Of a DNA stretch of 64,000 nt, positions 36,338 to 42,888 are shown piece by piece. This DNA comes from Pelomonas sp047654785. GTDB taxonomy: Bacteria > Pseudomonadota > Gammaproteobacteria > Burkholderiales > Burkholderiaceae_C. Position numbers and translations under genes: made by a program. Position 1 is the first letter of the stretch, and every line of letters starts with the position of its first letter. The notes beneath the pieces were generated by a model. It was given only the letters and a program-made list of their open reading frames with translations, made no database searches and was not told the origin of the DNA. Location of the stretch: positions 1,426,001-1,490,000 of the forward strand of contig NZ_JASGKQ010000003.1 of NCBI RefSeq assembly GCF_047654785.1, given 5' to 3'.

Positions 36338-37174
36338 TCAGTTCCGCCAGGCCACGCCAACGGCGGCCGACATGCCGCCCGGCCGCTCCACCAGCGGGCT
36401 GCGCGCCGCGGGCCCCAGCAGCCGGCTGGTGCCCACGCCGCCGAACACGAACCAGTGCCGGGACAGCGCATGCCGGACGCCCAGGCCCGCATGCACGTCG
36501 CGCAGGCCGGCGCCGGGGCGGTATGCGGGCTTGCCGCTGGCGGCCACGGCCGAGTCCGGCACGCCGAAGTAGCTGCGCAGGTTCTGCGCATTGGCGGCGG
36601 ACACGCCGATGCCGGCGCTCCACTCGGTGGTCTCGCTGCGGAAGAAGCGCCAGCCTGTGTCCAGGCTCATCGTCAGCCCGCCCTGGCGGCCCAGCACGTC
36701 CTGCGACACGGCGGCGCCGACGGTCCAGTCCCGGGCCAGGCTGTAGCTGGCGTAGAGCTTGGCGCGCAGCGTGCGCCGCACGTCGGGCAGGCCGCGCGTG
36801 GTGCCGGCGTCGCCGCCGCTGTCGCGGCCGCCGTCCAGGCTCAGCGACACGCCCACGCGCAGCCGCTCGCCCTCGATCAGCGCGGTGCTCGCCCCGGCGC
36901 CGGCGCCTTCGCGGCCGAAGCCCAGCAGCGCGCTGCCGCCACCGGTGGCCAGGCGCAGGCGCCCGATCCGGGCGGCCCAGACGGGCCGGAGCTTGAGATC
37001 CCGCCGACGGGCGCCTTCGTACTCGGGGACCGAGGCGAGCGACAGGCCGAGCACGTAGCGGGCCGGCGGGCCGTCGTCCTTCGCATCCTGCTGCGGCGCA
37101 CCGGCGCGGGCCGGCACGGCGGTCAGGGCCAGCGCGGCGGCGGCCAGCAGGACGGGCAGCGGGGCGGTGCTCAT
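36338..37174 (-). CDS. MipA/OmpV-family outer membrane protein
   Basis: A 278-residue beta-barrel protein with a signal peptide (about 1-24, ending VPARA). The mature N-terminus YVLGLSLASVPEYEGARRRDLKLRPVWAA is the MipA/OmpV signature, and the chain ends in an aromatic strand (MSAAVGVAWRN) as outer-membrane barrels do. E. coli MipA scaffolds MltA and PBP1B; other members are stress- or antibiotic-responsive porins. An in-frame upstream extension runs through the tdh gene region in another frame and was discarded. The 153 bases to the chitosanase gene hold no further ORF. Confidence 0.9.
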   Translation of the reverse strand: MSTAPLPVLLAAAALALTAVPARAGAPQQDAKDDGPPARYVLGLSLASVPEYEGARRRDLKLRPVWAARIGRLRLATGGGSALLGFGREGAGAGASTALIEGERLRVGVSLSLDGGRDSGGDAGTTRGLPDVRRTLRAKLYASYSLARDWTVGAAVSQDVLGRQGGLTMSLDTGWRFFRSETTEWSAGIGVSAANAQNLRSYFGVPDSAVAASGKPAYRPGAGLRDVHAGLGVRHALSRHWFVFGGVGTSRLLGPAARSPLVERPGGMSAAVGVAWRN

Positions 37175-37209
37175 GCGGGCCAGCCTAGCAGCCCGCCGGG
37201 GCCGGCCCG

Positions 37210-38157
37210 TCAGCCGGCCTGCAGTTCCCGTGTCAGATTCGAGAGCATGTCGTCGACCATCGCGTCCAGGTCGTAGCGCAGCGCCCAGCCCCAGTCGGCC
37301 TGGGCCGCGCCGTCGTCGATGCGCTGCGGCCAGCTCGCGGCGATGGCCTGGCGGAAGTCGGGCACGCAGTCCATCGTGAAGGCCGGCAGGCGGCGGCGGA
37401 TGCTGGCGGCGATCTGTTCCGGCGTGAAGCTGACGCCGGCCAGGTTGTAGCTGCCGCGCTGCTTGATGGCGTCGGCCGGCGCCTGCATCAGCTCGAGGGT
37501 GGCGCGCAGCGCGTCGGGCATGTACATCATCGGCAGCGCCTGGCCGGCTGCCAGGAAGCAGGTGTAGCGGCCCTGCCGGATCGCGGCGTGGAAGATCTCG
37601 ACGGCGTAGTCCGTCGTGCCGCCGCCGGGCGGCGTCTTCCAGCTGATCAGGCCGGGGTAGCGCAGGCTGCGCACGTCCACGCCGTGCTTGGCGTGGTACC
37701 AGGCGCACCAGCGCTCGCCGGCCAGCTTGCTGATGCCGTAGACCGTGGTGGGATCCATCACGGTGGTCTGCGGCGTGTCCACGGCCGGCGTGTTGGGGCC
37801 GAAGGCGGCGATGGAGCTGGGCCAGAACACGCGCTCCAGCTTCTCGTGGCGGGCCAGCTCCAGCACGTTGAGCAGGCCCTTCATGTTCAGGTCCCAGGCC
37901 CACATCGGGTGCTTCTCGCCGTTGGCCGACAGCGCGGCGGCCAGGTGGTAGACCTGCGTGATCTTGTGGCGCTTGACGATGGTGGCGAGCGCGCCGGCAT
38001 CGGTCACGTCCAGCGTCTCGTGGTGCAGCGCGGGCACGCGACCCTTGGGCGAGAGGTCGCTGGTGATGACGGCGTCGTGGCCGTGCCGCGTCGCCAGCTC
38101 GGCCGCCAGCTCGGTACCGATCTGGCCGTTGGCGCCGATGATGAGGATGCGCGTCAT
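37210..38157 (-). CDS. SDR-type L-threonine 3-dehydrogenase
   Basis: NAD-dependent epimerase/dehydratase-family enzyme of 315 residues: Rossmann motif GANGQIGTELA at about 8-18, DVTD for the adenine, and the Tyr-x3-Lys pair in TVYGISKLAGERW. SDR-type threonine dehydrogenases resemble UDP-galactose epimerases in just this way (PGLISWKTPPGGGTTDYA is their signature). It oxidises threonine to 2-amino-3-ketobutyrate, the substrate of Kbl, whose gene lies upstream with a four-base ATGA overlap. That coupling is the main reason for preferring this function over nucleotide-sugar epimerase. It is not the zinc-dependent Tdh of E. coli. Confidence 0.9.
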   Translation of the reverse strand: MTRILIIGANGQIGTELAAELATRHGHDAVITSDLSPKGRVPALHHETLDVTDAGALATIVKRHKITQVYHLAAALSANGEKHPMWAWDLNMKGLLNVLELARHEKLERVFWPSSIAAFGPNTPAVDTPQTTVMDPTTVYGISKLAGERWCAWYHAKHGVDVRSLRYPGLISWKTPPGGGTTDYAVEIFHAAIRQGRYTCFLAAGQALPMMYMPDALRATLELMQAPADAIKQRGSYNLAGVSFTPEQIAASIRRRLPAFTMDCVPDFRQAIAASWPQRIDDGAAQADWGWALRYDLDAMVDDMLSNLTRELQAG

Positions 38158-39350
38158 GGCAGGATCCCCAGTTCGCGGCCGGCCTGCGCGAAGGCGGCGA
38201 CGGCCTGCTCCAGGTGCTCGCGCTCATGCACCGCCGAGACCTGCACGCGGATGCGCGCCTGGCCCTTGGGCACGACCGGGAAGAAGAAGCCCACCGCGTA
38301 GACGCCCAGCTCCAGGAGACGCTGGCTCAGCTGCTGCGCCTTCACCGCGTCGTAGACCATGATGGGCACGATGGGGTGGGTGCCGGGCTTGATCTCGAAG
38401 CCGGCGGCCTGGATGGCCGCGCGGAACCAGGCGGTGTTGGCCTCCAGCTTGTCGCGCAGCGCGGTCGAGCCCTCCAGCAGGTCCAGCACCGCCAGCGACG
38501 CGCCGGCGATGCCGGGCGCCAGCGTGTTGCTGAACAGATAGGGCCGCGAGCGCTGGCGCAGCAGTTCGACGACTTCCCTGCGCGCCGCCGTGAAACCGCC
38601 CGACGCGCCGCCCAGCGCCTTGCCGAAGGTGCCGGTGATGATGTCGACCTTGCCGAACACGCCCCGGTGCTCCGCCGTGCCGCGGCCGGTCTCGCCCATG
38701 AAGCCGCTGGCATGGCATTCGTCGATGCCCAGCAGCGCGCCGTAGCGGTCGCAGAGCTCGCGGATCCTGTCGAGCTGGGCGATGGTGCCGTCCATCGAGA
38801 ACACGCCGTCGGTGAACACCAGCTTGAAGCGCGCGCCCTTCTCCGTCGCCTCCTTCAGGCAGCGCTCCAGGTCGGCCAGGTCGTTGTGCTCGTAGCGCCA
38901 GCGCTGCGCCTTGCACAGGCGGATGCCGTCGATGATGGAGGCGTGGTTCAGCGCGTCGCTGATGATGGCGTCCTGCTCGCCGAGCAGCGGCTCGAACAGG
39001 CCGCCGTTGGCGTCGAACGCGGCGGCGTAGAGGATGGCGTCCTCGCAGCCGACGAAGCGGGCGATGCGCTGCTCCAGCGTCTTGTGCAGGTCCTGCGTGC
39101 CACAGATGAAGCGCACCGACGACAGCCCGAAGCCGTGCGTGCGCAGCGCCTCGTGCGCGGCCTCGACGACGGCCGGGTGCGACGACAGGCCCAGGTAGTT
39201 GTTCGCGCACAGGTTGATGACCTCGCGGCCGTCCGCCGTCCGCACGACGGCGCCCTGGCGGCTGGTGATGATGCGCTCCGATTTGTAGAGGCCGGCGGCG
39301 CGGATGCCGTCCAGCTCGGTCTGCAGGTGTTGGTAGAAAGCCTGGCTCAT
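38154..39350 (-). CDS. kbl: 2-Amino-3-ketobutyrate CoA ligase Kbl
   Basis: PLP-dependent glycine C-acetyltransferase, 398 residues (same as E. coli), that splits 2-amino-3-ketobutyrate with CoA into glycine and acetyl-CoA. The Schiff-base Lys is K244 in TGTFGKALGGASGG; also ANNYLGLSSHP, HASIIDGIRL, DECHASGFMG. The start MSQAFYQHL is the normal N-terminus; an in-frame start 30 codons upstream would run through the palindromic operator. With tdh it forms the threonine-to-glycine route that feeds the gcv system about 10 kb away. It is divergent from an XRE-cupin regulator. Confidence 0.96.
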   Translation of the reverse strand: MSQAFYQHLQTELDGIRAAGLYKSERIITSRQGAVVRTADGREVINLCANNYLGLSSHPAVVEAAHEALRTHGFGLSSVRFICGTQDLHKTLEQRIARFVGCEDAILYAAAFDANGGLFEPLLGEQDAIISDALNHASIIDGIRLCKAQRWRYEHNDLADLERCLKEATEKGARFKLVFTDGVFSMDGTIAQLDRIRELCDRYGALLGIDECHASGFMGETGRGTAEHRGVFGKVDIITGTFGKALGGASGGFTAARREVVELLRQRSRPYLFSNTLAPGIAGASLAVLDLLEGSTALRDKLEANTAWFRAAIQAAGFEIKPGTHPIVPIMVYDAVKAQQLSQRLLELGVYAVGFFFPVVPKGQARIRVQVSAVHEREHLEQAVAAFAQAGRELGILP

Positions 39351-39387
39351 GGCGCCGCTCCTGATGCACAATCCGGTCAGTGAACTT

Positions 39388-39403
39388 GTTCGATATATCG
39401 AAC
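39388..39403. promoter_or_regulatory. Perfect 16-bp palindrome in the kbl/regulator intergenic region
   Basis: GTTCGATATATCGAAC reads identically on both strands and sits between the divergent kbl start (38 bases away) and the XRE-cupin start (40 bases away), nearly at the midpoint. It is the best operator candidate in the region, able to control both genes. TATA in its centre overlaps likely -10 positions. Confidence 0.65.
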
Positions 39404-39442
39404 TTTCGTGCAGTATCTGGAAATCATCCGACGACGTCAAGC

Positions 39443-40009
39443 ATGAGCCTGGACACCGAACCGCCCCGCGTCGGCGCCGCGCTGCAGGCGCTGCGCGGCA
39501 GCCGCGGCCTGTCGCTGGACGACCTGTCCCGGCGGGCCGGCGTCAGCAAGTCGATGCTGTCGCAGATCGAGCGCAACCAGGCCAACCCGACCGTGGCCGT
39601 GGTCTGGCGGCTGGCCAATGCGCTGGGCGTGGAGATGGGCGAGCTGCTCGGCGCGGAGCGCGCGGCGGCGCCGGCCATCGAGACCGTGCCGGCCCATGCG
39701 ACGCCGGGCCTGTCCAGCCCGGACGGGCTGTGCAAGCTGCGCATCCTCGGGCCCATCGAGCTGGCCGGCCAGTTCGAGTGGTACGAGCTGAGCGTGCAGC
39801 CCGGCGGCGTGCTGGACTCGCAGGCGCACGAGCCCGGCTCGCGCGAGCACCTGAGCGTGCTCAGCGGCAGCCTGGAGGTCACGGCCCAGGGCGTGACGAG
39901 CCGGCTCAAGGCCGGCGAGACCGCGCGCTACGCGGTGGACGGGCCGCACGCCATCCGCAACCCGGCCAAGTCGACGGCGACGGCGCTGCTGGTGGTGCTG
40001 CACCCGTGA
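39443..40009 (+). CDS. XRE-family regulator with C-terminal cupin sensor
   Basis: A 188-residue transcription factor: an HTH_3 domain at about 12-66 (LDDLSRRAGVSKSMLSQIER, NPTVAVVWRLANALGV) and a cupin_2 sensor at about 105-182 (YELSVQPGGVLDSQAHEPGS; HLSVLSGSLEV). Such regulators often control amino-acid or amine catabolism, with the cupin binding the small-molecule ligand. Divergent placement opposite kbl-tdh, with a palindrome in between, points to control of threonine catabolism. The start MSLDTEPP is preferred to an in-frame TTG about 20 codons upstream because that would place the palindrome inside the gene. The stop overlaps the next gene as GTGA. Confidence 0.92.
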   Translation: MSLDTEPPRVGAALQALRGSRGLSLDDLSRRAGVSKSMLSQIERNQANPTVAVVWRLANALGVEMGELLGAERAAAPAIETVPAHATPGLSSPDGLCKLRILGPIELAGQFEWYELSVQPGGVLDSQAHEPGSREHLSVLSGSLEVTAQGVTSRLKAGETARYAVDGPHAIRNPAKSTATALLVVLHP

Positions 40010-40485
40010 CGGCCGGCGCGCTGCGGGGCTTCTCGCGCCACCTGCGCCGGCTGGGCTGCGGGATCGGCATGGCCTGGGCCCTGCCCTGCACGCTCGTGGG
40101 CGCGGCGCTGGGCCTGCCGATGCTGCTGGCCGGCGGCGGCGCCCGACGTCACGGACTCGCCATCGAGGTGTGCTGGCACCGGGGCGCGGCGCCCGCCGGC
40201 AGCCGCGCGGCGCGCCTGCCCTTCGCCGCGATCACGCTGGGCCAGGTCATCCTCGGCGTCAGCGCCGCGGAGCTGGCGCGCCTGCGGCTGCATGAACATG
40301 TGCACGTGCGGCAATACCTGTGGTTCGGCCCGCTGTTCTTTCTGGCCTACCCGCTGGCCAGCCTGGTGGCGGTCCTGCGCGGCCAGGGCGCGCATGCGGG
40401 CAATGCGTTCGAGACGCACGCCGTGCGGCACAGCAGCCCGCCGGGGTTCGACGCCCACGCGGGCTCATGCAAGGGCTCCGACTAG
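40006..40485 (+). CDS. Membrane protein with HEXXH-like motif, unknown function
   Basis: A 159-residue membrane protein not assigned to a named function. Segments at about residues 16-38 (GMAWALPCTLVGAALGLPML) and 105-125 (YLWFGPLFFLAYPLASLVAV) are hydrophobic. Between them, LRLHEHVHVRQYLWFGP contains H-E-H-V-H, fitting the zinc-protease HEXXH pattern followed by Gln two residues after, as in some surface-protease-like domains. A later NAFETHAVRH holds a possible third ligand Glu. The GTG start overlaps the XRE-cupin stop. It may be a membrane metallopeptidase or a relative that lost activity. Confidence 0.65.
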   Translation: MTAGALRGFSRHLRRLGCGIGMAWALPCTLVGAALGLPMLLAGGGARRHGLAIEVCWHRGAAPAGSRAARLPFAAITLGQVILGVSAAELARLRLHEHVHVRQYLWFGPLFFLAYPLASLVAVLRGQGAHAGNAFETHAVRHSSPPGFDAHAGSCKGSD

Positions 40486-40690
40486 CGAACAAGTCCCAGG
40501 AGACGCCTGCCTTCCACGCACTGGTGGACCGCACCTACATCTCAGCCGTTGAGCGCAGCACGACCAACCCTTCGGTGTAGGCGCTGGCCAGTCTGTGTTT
40601 TGCGCTGGGCGTGACGCTGGACGAGCTGTTCCAGCCGCTACGCGAGATGCCGCTGGCGCCCACCGGGCAGCAGCGCACGAATGGGGCGGC
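40467..40690 (+). pseudogene. Broken XRE helix-turn-helix regulator gene
   Basis: In one frame this stretch reads LRLANKSQETPAFHALVDRT, then YISAVERSTTNPSV, a stop (TAG at 40578-40580), then ALASLCFALGVTLDELFQPL. Together this is a complete XRE HTH_3 domain interrupted by an in-frame stop, with the first residues of the usual domain missing. No start with a ribosome-binding site serves it. It overlaps the end of the preceding membrane-protein gene, and the 3' side abuts the remnant of an oppositely oriented gene near 40690. A degenerate relic of a regulator is the simplest reading. Confidence 0.75.
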
Positions 40691-40694
40691 GCCC

Positions 40695-40730
40695 TTCATT
40701 CAACGTCGCCGGGCGCGCATAGTCAGCCAC
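40695..40730 (-). pseudogene. Truncated start of a gene downstream of the antitoxin-like gene
   Basis: On the minus strand a GTG start overlaps the stop of the small gene upstream (GTGGCTGA) and encodes M-ADYARPATLNE before the sequence runs into the XRE relic. The N-terminus resembles that of nucleotidyltransferase-like partners found after such small genes in other Burkholderiales, as far as I can recall; this is a weak match of about 12 residues. If correct, the toxin partner was deleted. Confidence 0.3.
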
Positions 40731-40953
40731 GGCGCCTGTCCCTGGCCAGCCTCGCCATGCCCTCGGCCAGACAGGCCGCCTGATGGGCATTGGCCTCGGC
40801 GTGCGACTTGTAGCGGAACACGCCCTTGGGAAAGAACACCCGCCCGCCCGCGAGGCCGGCCACGCTGGCGCTGAAGGCCAGGCCATCGGCCAGCGCCGCG
40901 CCGCTGGGTTCGGCCAGCAGCGGCGGCTCGATGCGGCGGCCGACCTGCTTCAT
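40723..40953 (-). CDS. Small antitoxin-like hypothetical protein
   Basis: A 76-residue protein, start MKQVGRRIEPPLLAEPSG, ending GVFRYKSHAEANAHQAACLA, then EGMARLARDRR. The FRYKSHAEANAHQ block is a pattern seen in small proteins paired with nucleotidyltransferase-like toxins, though I cannot name the family with certainty. No membrane segment or DNA-binding motif stands out. Its expected partner downstream is reduced to a short remnant, so it may be an orphan survivor of a decayed toxin-antitoxin locus. A GTG or ATG further upstream is possible because no strong ribosome-binding site is seen. Confidence 0.5.
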   Translation of the reverse strand: MKQVGRRIEPPLLAEPSGAALADGLAFSASVAGLAGGRVFFPKGVFRYKSHAEANAHQAACLAEGMARLARDRRRG

Positions 40954-41086
40954 GGTGTCGACAAGAGGGTCGTGGTGGTCATGGCCCGTATTTTTGCCGA
41001 TGCGAACGGCCCGCAGCGAACACGCCCCGGGAGACGCTGCCGTCGGACCGCACCGGCATCTCCGCCAGGTCCGGCGCGCCAGCGCG

Positions 41087-41115
41087 CCGTCCGGCGGCCT
41101 CCGCCGGCCGGACGG
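41087..41115. other. Strong hairpin in the gap downstream of the zinc-locus PEP-CTERM gene
   Basis: Arms CCGTCCGGC (41087-41095) and GCCGGACGG (41107-41115) form a 9-bp stem with a short inner GGC/GCC stem. It lies about 80 bases past the minus-strand PEP-CTERM stop at 41197 and may help end that transcript, though no T-run follows. Another inverted repeat, GGCGCG-CCAG-CGCGCC, sits just beside it. The rest of 40954-41196 shows no gene. Confidence 0.4.
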
Positions 41116-41196
41116 GCCGCGTACCACCGTGACGGAGCCCGGCCCGCCCTTCCGGCTGGCGCGGGCCCCGATCTCAGCCGGGTCGAAAGCCCCGGA

Positions 41197-42054
41197 TCAA
41201 CGCGGCAGGCGGCGGCGGGCCAGCAGGCCGACGCCCAGCAGGCCGGCCAGCATCAGCGCCAGGCCGGACGGCTCGGGCACCGGCGCGGCGACCGCGAAGT
41301 CGTAGGAGAAGGTCCCGCCGTTCCCCACCGCCGTGTTGCTGCCGAGGTTGACCAGCGAGAACTGCGCCGAGTAGACGCCCGGCGCGGCCTGGCCGTCCAC
41401 GTGGAACACGGGGTCGAACGCCAGCGTCTCGAAGTCGCCCAGCACCCACAGGCTGCCGACGCCGCCGGCAAAGATGTCGGCATTGCCGCCGGCGGCGACC
41501 TTCAGGCCCGCAGTGACGGATTCCAGCTTCAGCGCCACCGTGACGCCGCTGGCGCTGCCGGACCAGCGGCCGCCGCTGCTGTTGAAGAGCACGTCGGCGT
41601 CCGGGCTCAGGCCGTTCAGCGATTGCGTCGAGGCCGCCCCCAGCAGGCTGTATGCATGGGCCGGCGCGCCGGCCGGGAGCACCTGGCTGACCCACGAGCC
41701 GCTCCAGGCGCCCGTGCCGGCCTGCAGCGCGATCGCGCTGGTCGCGTCGTTCACGCGCGAACTCGGTTCGGGCAGCCGGTTGTTGGCGTTCGTGGGCATC
41801 ACCACGGGCGCGGCGGCCGTGCCGGTGTAGCTGTAGGTGCCGATGCCGTGGTAGTGGTCGCCGTGGTCGAGCAGCCAGGTCAGGCGGCCGGCGTTCGGAT
41901 TGGCCTGGCCGGCGAAGGTGCCCGAGGCCAGCGTCGCCTGGCCGTCGATGCCGATGTAGAAGCCGATGCCTTCGTCGCCGCGGACGGCGCTGTTGGCGTG
42001 GGCCGGCAGCGCGATGGCAAGGGCCAGGACGCAGGCGGTCAGAGAGAACTTCAT
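41197..42054 (-). CDS. All3515-like PEP-CTERM protein, probably zinc-regulated
   Basis: Exported 285-residue protein with a signal peptide (about 1-21, ending PAHA) and a C-terminal PEP-CTERM signal (VPEPSGLALMLAGLLGVGLL then RRR). The N-terminal region has DHGDHYHGIGTYSYTG, a His-rich block resembling the All3515 family of Zur-repressed PEP-CTERM proteins; a second region has FHVDGQAAPGVYSAQFSL. The histidines suggest metal binding at the surface. AAGGA precedes the ATG. Thirty-four bases separate it from the upstream PEP-CTERM gene, so the two likely share a transcript controlled by the palindromes at 42832-42888. Function proposed: extracellular Zn capture or storage, by context. Confidence 0.85.
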   Translation of the reverse strand: MKFSLTACVLALAIALPAHANSAVRGDEGIGFYIGIDGQATLASGTFAGQANPNAGRLTWLLDHGDHYHGIGTYSYTGTAAAPVVMPTNANNRLPEPSSRVNDATSAIALQAGTGAWSGSWVSQVLPAGAPAHAYSLLGAASTQSLNGLSPDADVLFNSSGGRWSGSASGVTVALKLESVTAGLKVAAGGNADIFAGGVGSLWVLGDFETLAFDPVFHVDGQAAPGVYSAQFSLVNLGSNTAVGNGGTFSYDFAVAAPVPEPSGLALMLAGLLGVGLLARRRLPR

Positions 42055-42088
42055 GGTCGTCCTTGTCGGATGGGAGTGGGGGTCGGGA

Positions 42089-42793
42089 TCAGCCGTGCTT
42101 GCGGCGGCGCGCCAGCGCGGTCACCGCCACGAGGCCGGCGAGCATGAGCGCGTAGGCGGACGGCTCCGGCACCGGTGCGGCCAGCGCATCGACCGAGGCC
42201 TCGAAGGCCGCGCCGGACAGGCCGCGGTTGAACACCAGGTAGAACGGGTCGGAGCTGGCGTAGGCGTCGGACTCCAGGCGCATCTGGACCATGTAGGCGC
42301 CCGCCGCCGCGGCCGGGGTCACCGCCATCGTCAGATGGCTGTGCAGGGTGCCGCTGGTCGAGACCTGGTCGATGTAGGAGCTCGCGCCGGCCGTCACGCC
42401 GTCCGCTCCCCAGGTGGTCAGTTCGTCCATGACGTCCTTGACGCTGACGTTCACGCCGGTCGGTGAGCTGCCCCAGGCGCTGCCGTTCCAGTAGCTCAGC
42501 GCGCCGATGCCGGAGAAGCTGAGCAGGGACAGCGGCTGGAGCGTGGCGCCGCCCTGGGTCTGGAAGCCCGGGCTCTTGGTCACGTAGGGGCCGTTGCTGA
42601 AGTCGCCGAAGTCGCCCTCGAAGATCTTGAAGCCGGTCGCCCCGTGGACGGCGTAGTGCTCGCTGGCGGCCACCAGCTTGCCGCCGACGGCCGACACGGC
42701 GATGTCGCCGGCATGGTCCTCATCGGCCTTTGCCAGCGTCGGGGCCAGCGCCGCGAGAGCGACCAGGCCGGTGAATGCGAATGAACGGATCAC
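42089..42793 (-). CDS. PEP-CTERM protein with HSHL motif
   Basis: A 234-residue exported protein starting at GTG behind a strong AGGAGG. The signal peptide ends near AKA (residue 22); the mature start DEDHAGD is acidic with His. TLHSHLTMAVTPAAAAGAYM, then a Glu-containing strand, parallels FHSHLDWKIS in the 546-residue protein upstream, and FGDFSNGPYVTKSPGFQ parallels FSDFAGGPYATANPGFQ, so the two share one domain. The C-terminus is a PEP-CTERM signal (VPEPSAYALMLAGLVAVTAL, then RRRKHG). No named family was recognised. The H-x-H-L motif recalls metal-binding surface domains; a zinc role is inferred from neighbours and operators. Confidence 0.85.
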   Translation of the reverse strand: MIRSFAFTGLVALAALAPTLAKADEDHAGDIAVSAVGGKLVAASEHYAVHGATGFKIFEGDFGDFSNGPYVTKSPGFQTQGGATLQPLSLLSFSGIGALSYWNGSAWGSSPTGVNVSVKDVMDELTTWGADGVTAGASSYIDQVSTSGTLHSHLTMAVTPAAAAGAYMVQMRLESDAYASSDPFYLVFNRGLSGAAFEASVDALAAPVPEPSAYALMLAGLVAVTALARRRKHG

Positions 42794-42831
42794 GGTTTCC
42801 TCCTAACGGACGGGCGGATTGCCCGGGCGAG

Positions 42832-42856
42832 AATTATGCAATCAAGTTGCATAATT
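42832..42856. promoter_or_regulatory. Metalloregulator-type operator 1 (25 bp)
   Basis: Arms AATTATGCAA (42832-42841) and TTGCATAATT (42847-42856) are perfect complements around TCAAG. It lies 39 bases upstream of the GTG start of the HSHL PEP-CTERM gene in an A+T-rich island inside otherwise 70% G+C DNA. The architecture resembles Fur/Zur boxes; binding is not shown. Confidence 0.7.
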
Positions 42857-42867
42857 TCACACGACAT

Positions 42868-42888
42868 TGATGCAAAATAATTGCATCA
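42868..42888. promoter_or_regulatory. Metalloregulator-type operator 2 (21 bp)
   Basis: TGATGCAA (42868-42875) and TTGCATCA (42881-42888) form a perfect inverted repeat around AATAA. Its centre is 34 bases, about three helical turns, from the centre of operator 1. It overlaps the stop codon of the upstream 546-residue gene. Confidence 0.7.

Noticed and set aside
37175..38227. In-frame N-terminal extension of the MipA gene through the tdh region
   Set aside because: It is an alternate frame of tdh; MipA's own signal peptide starts at 37174.
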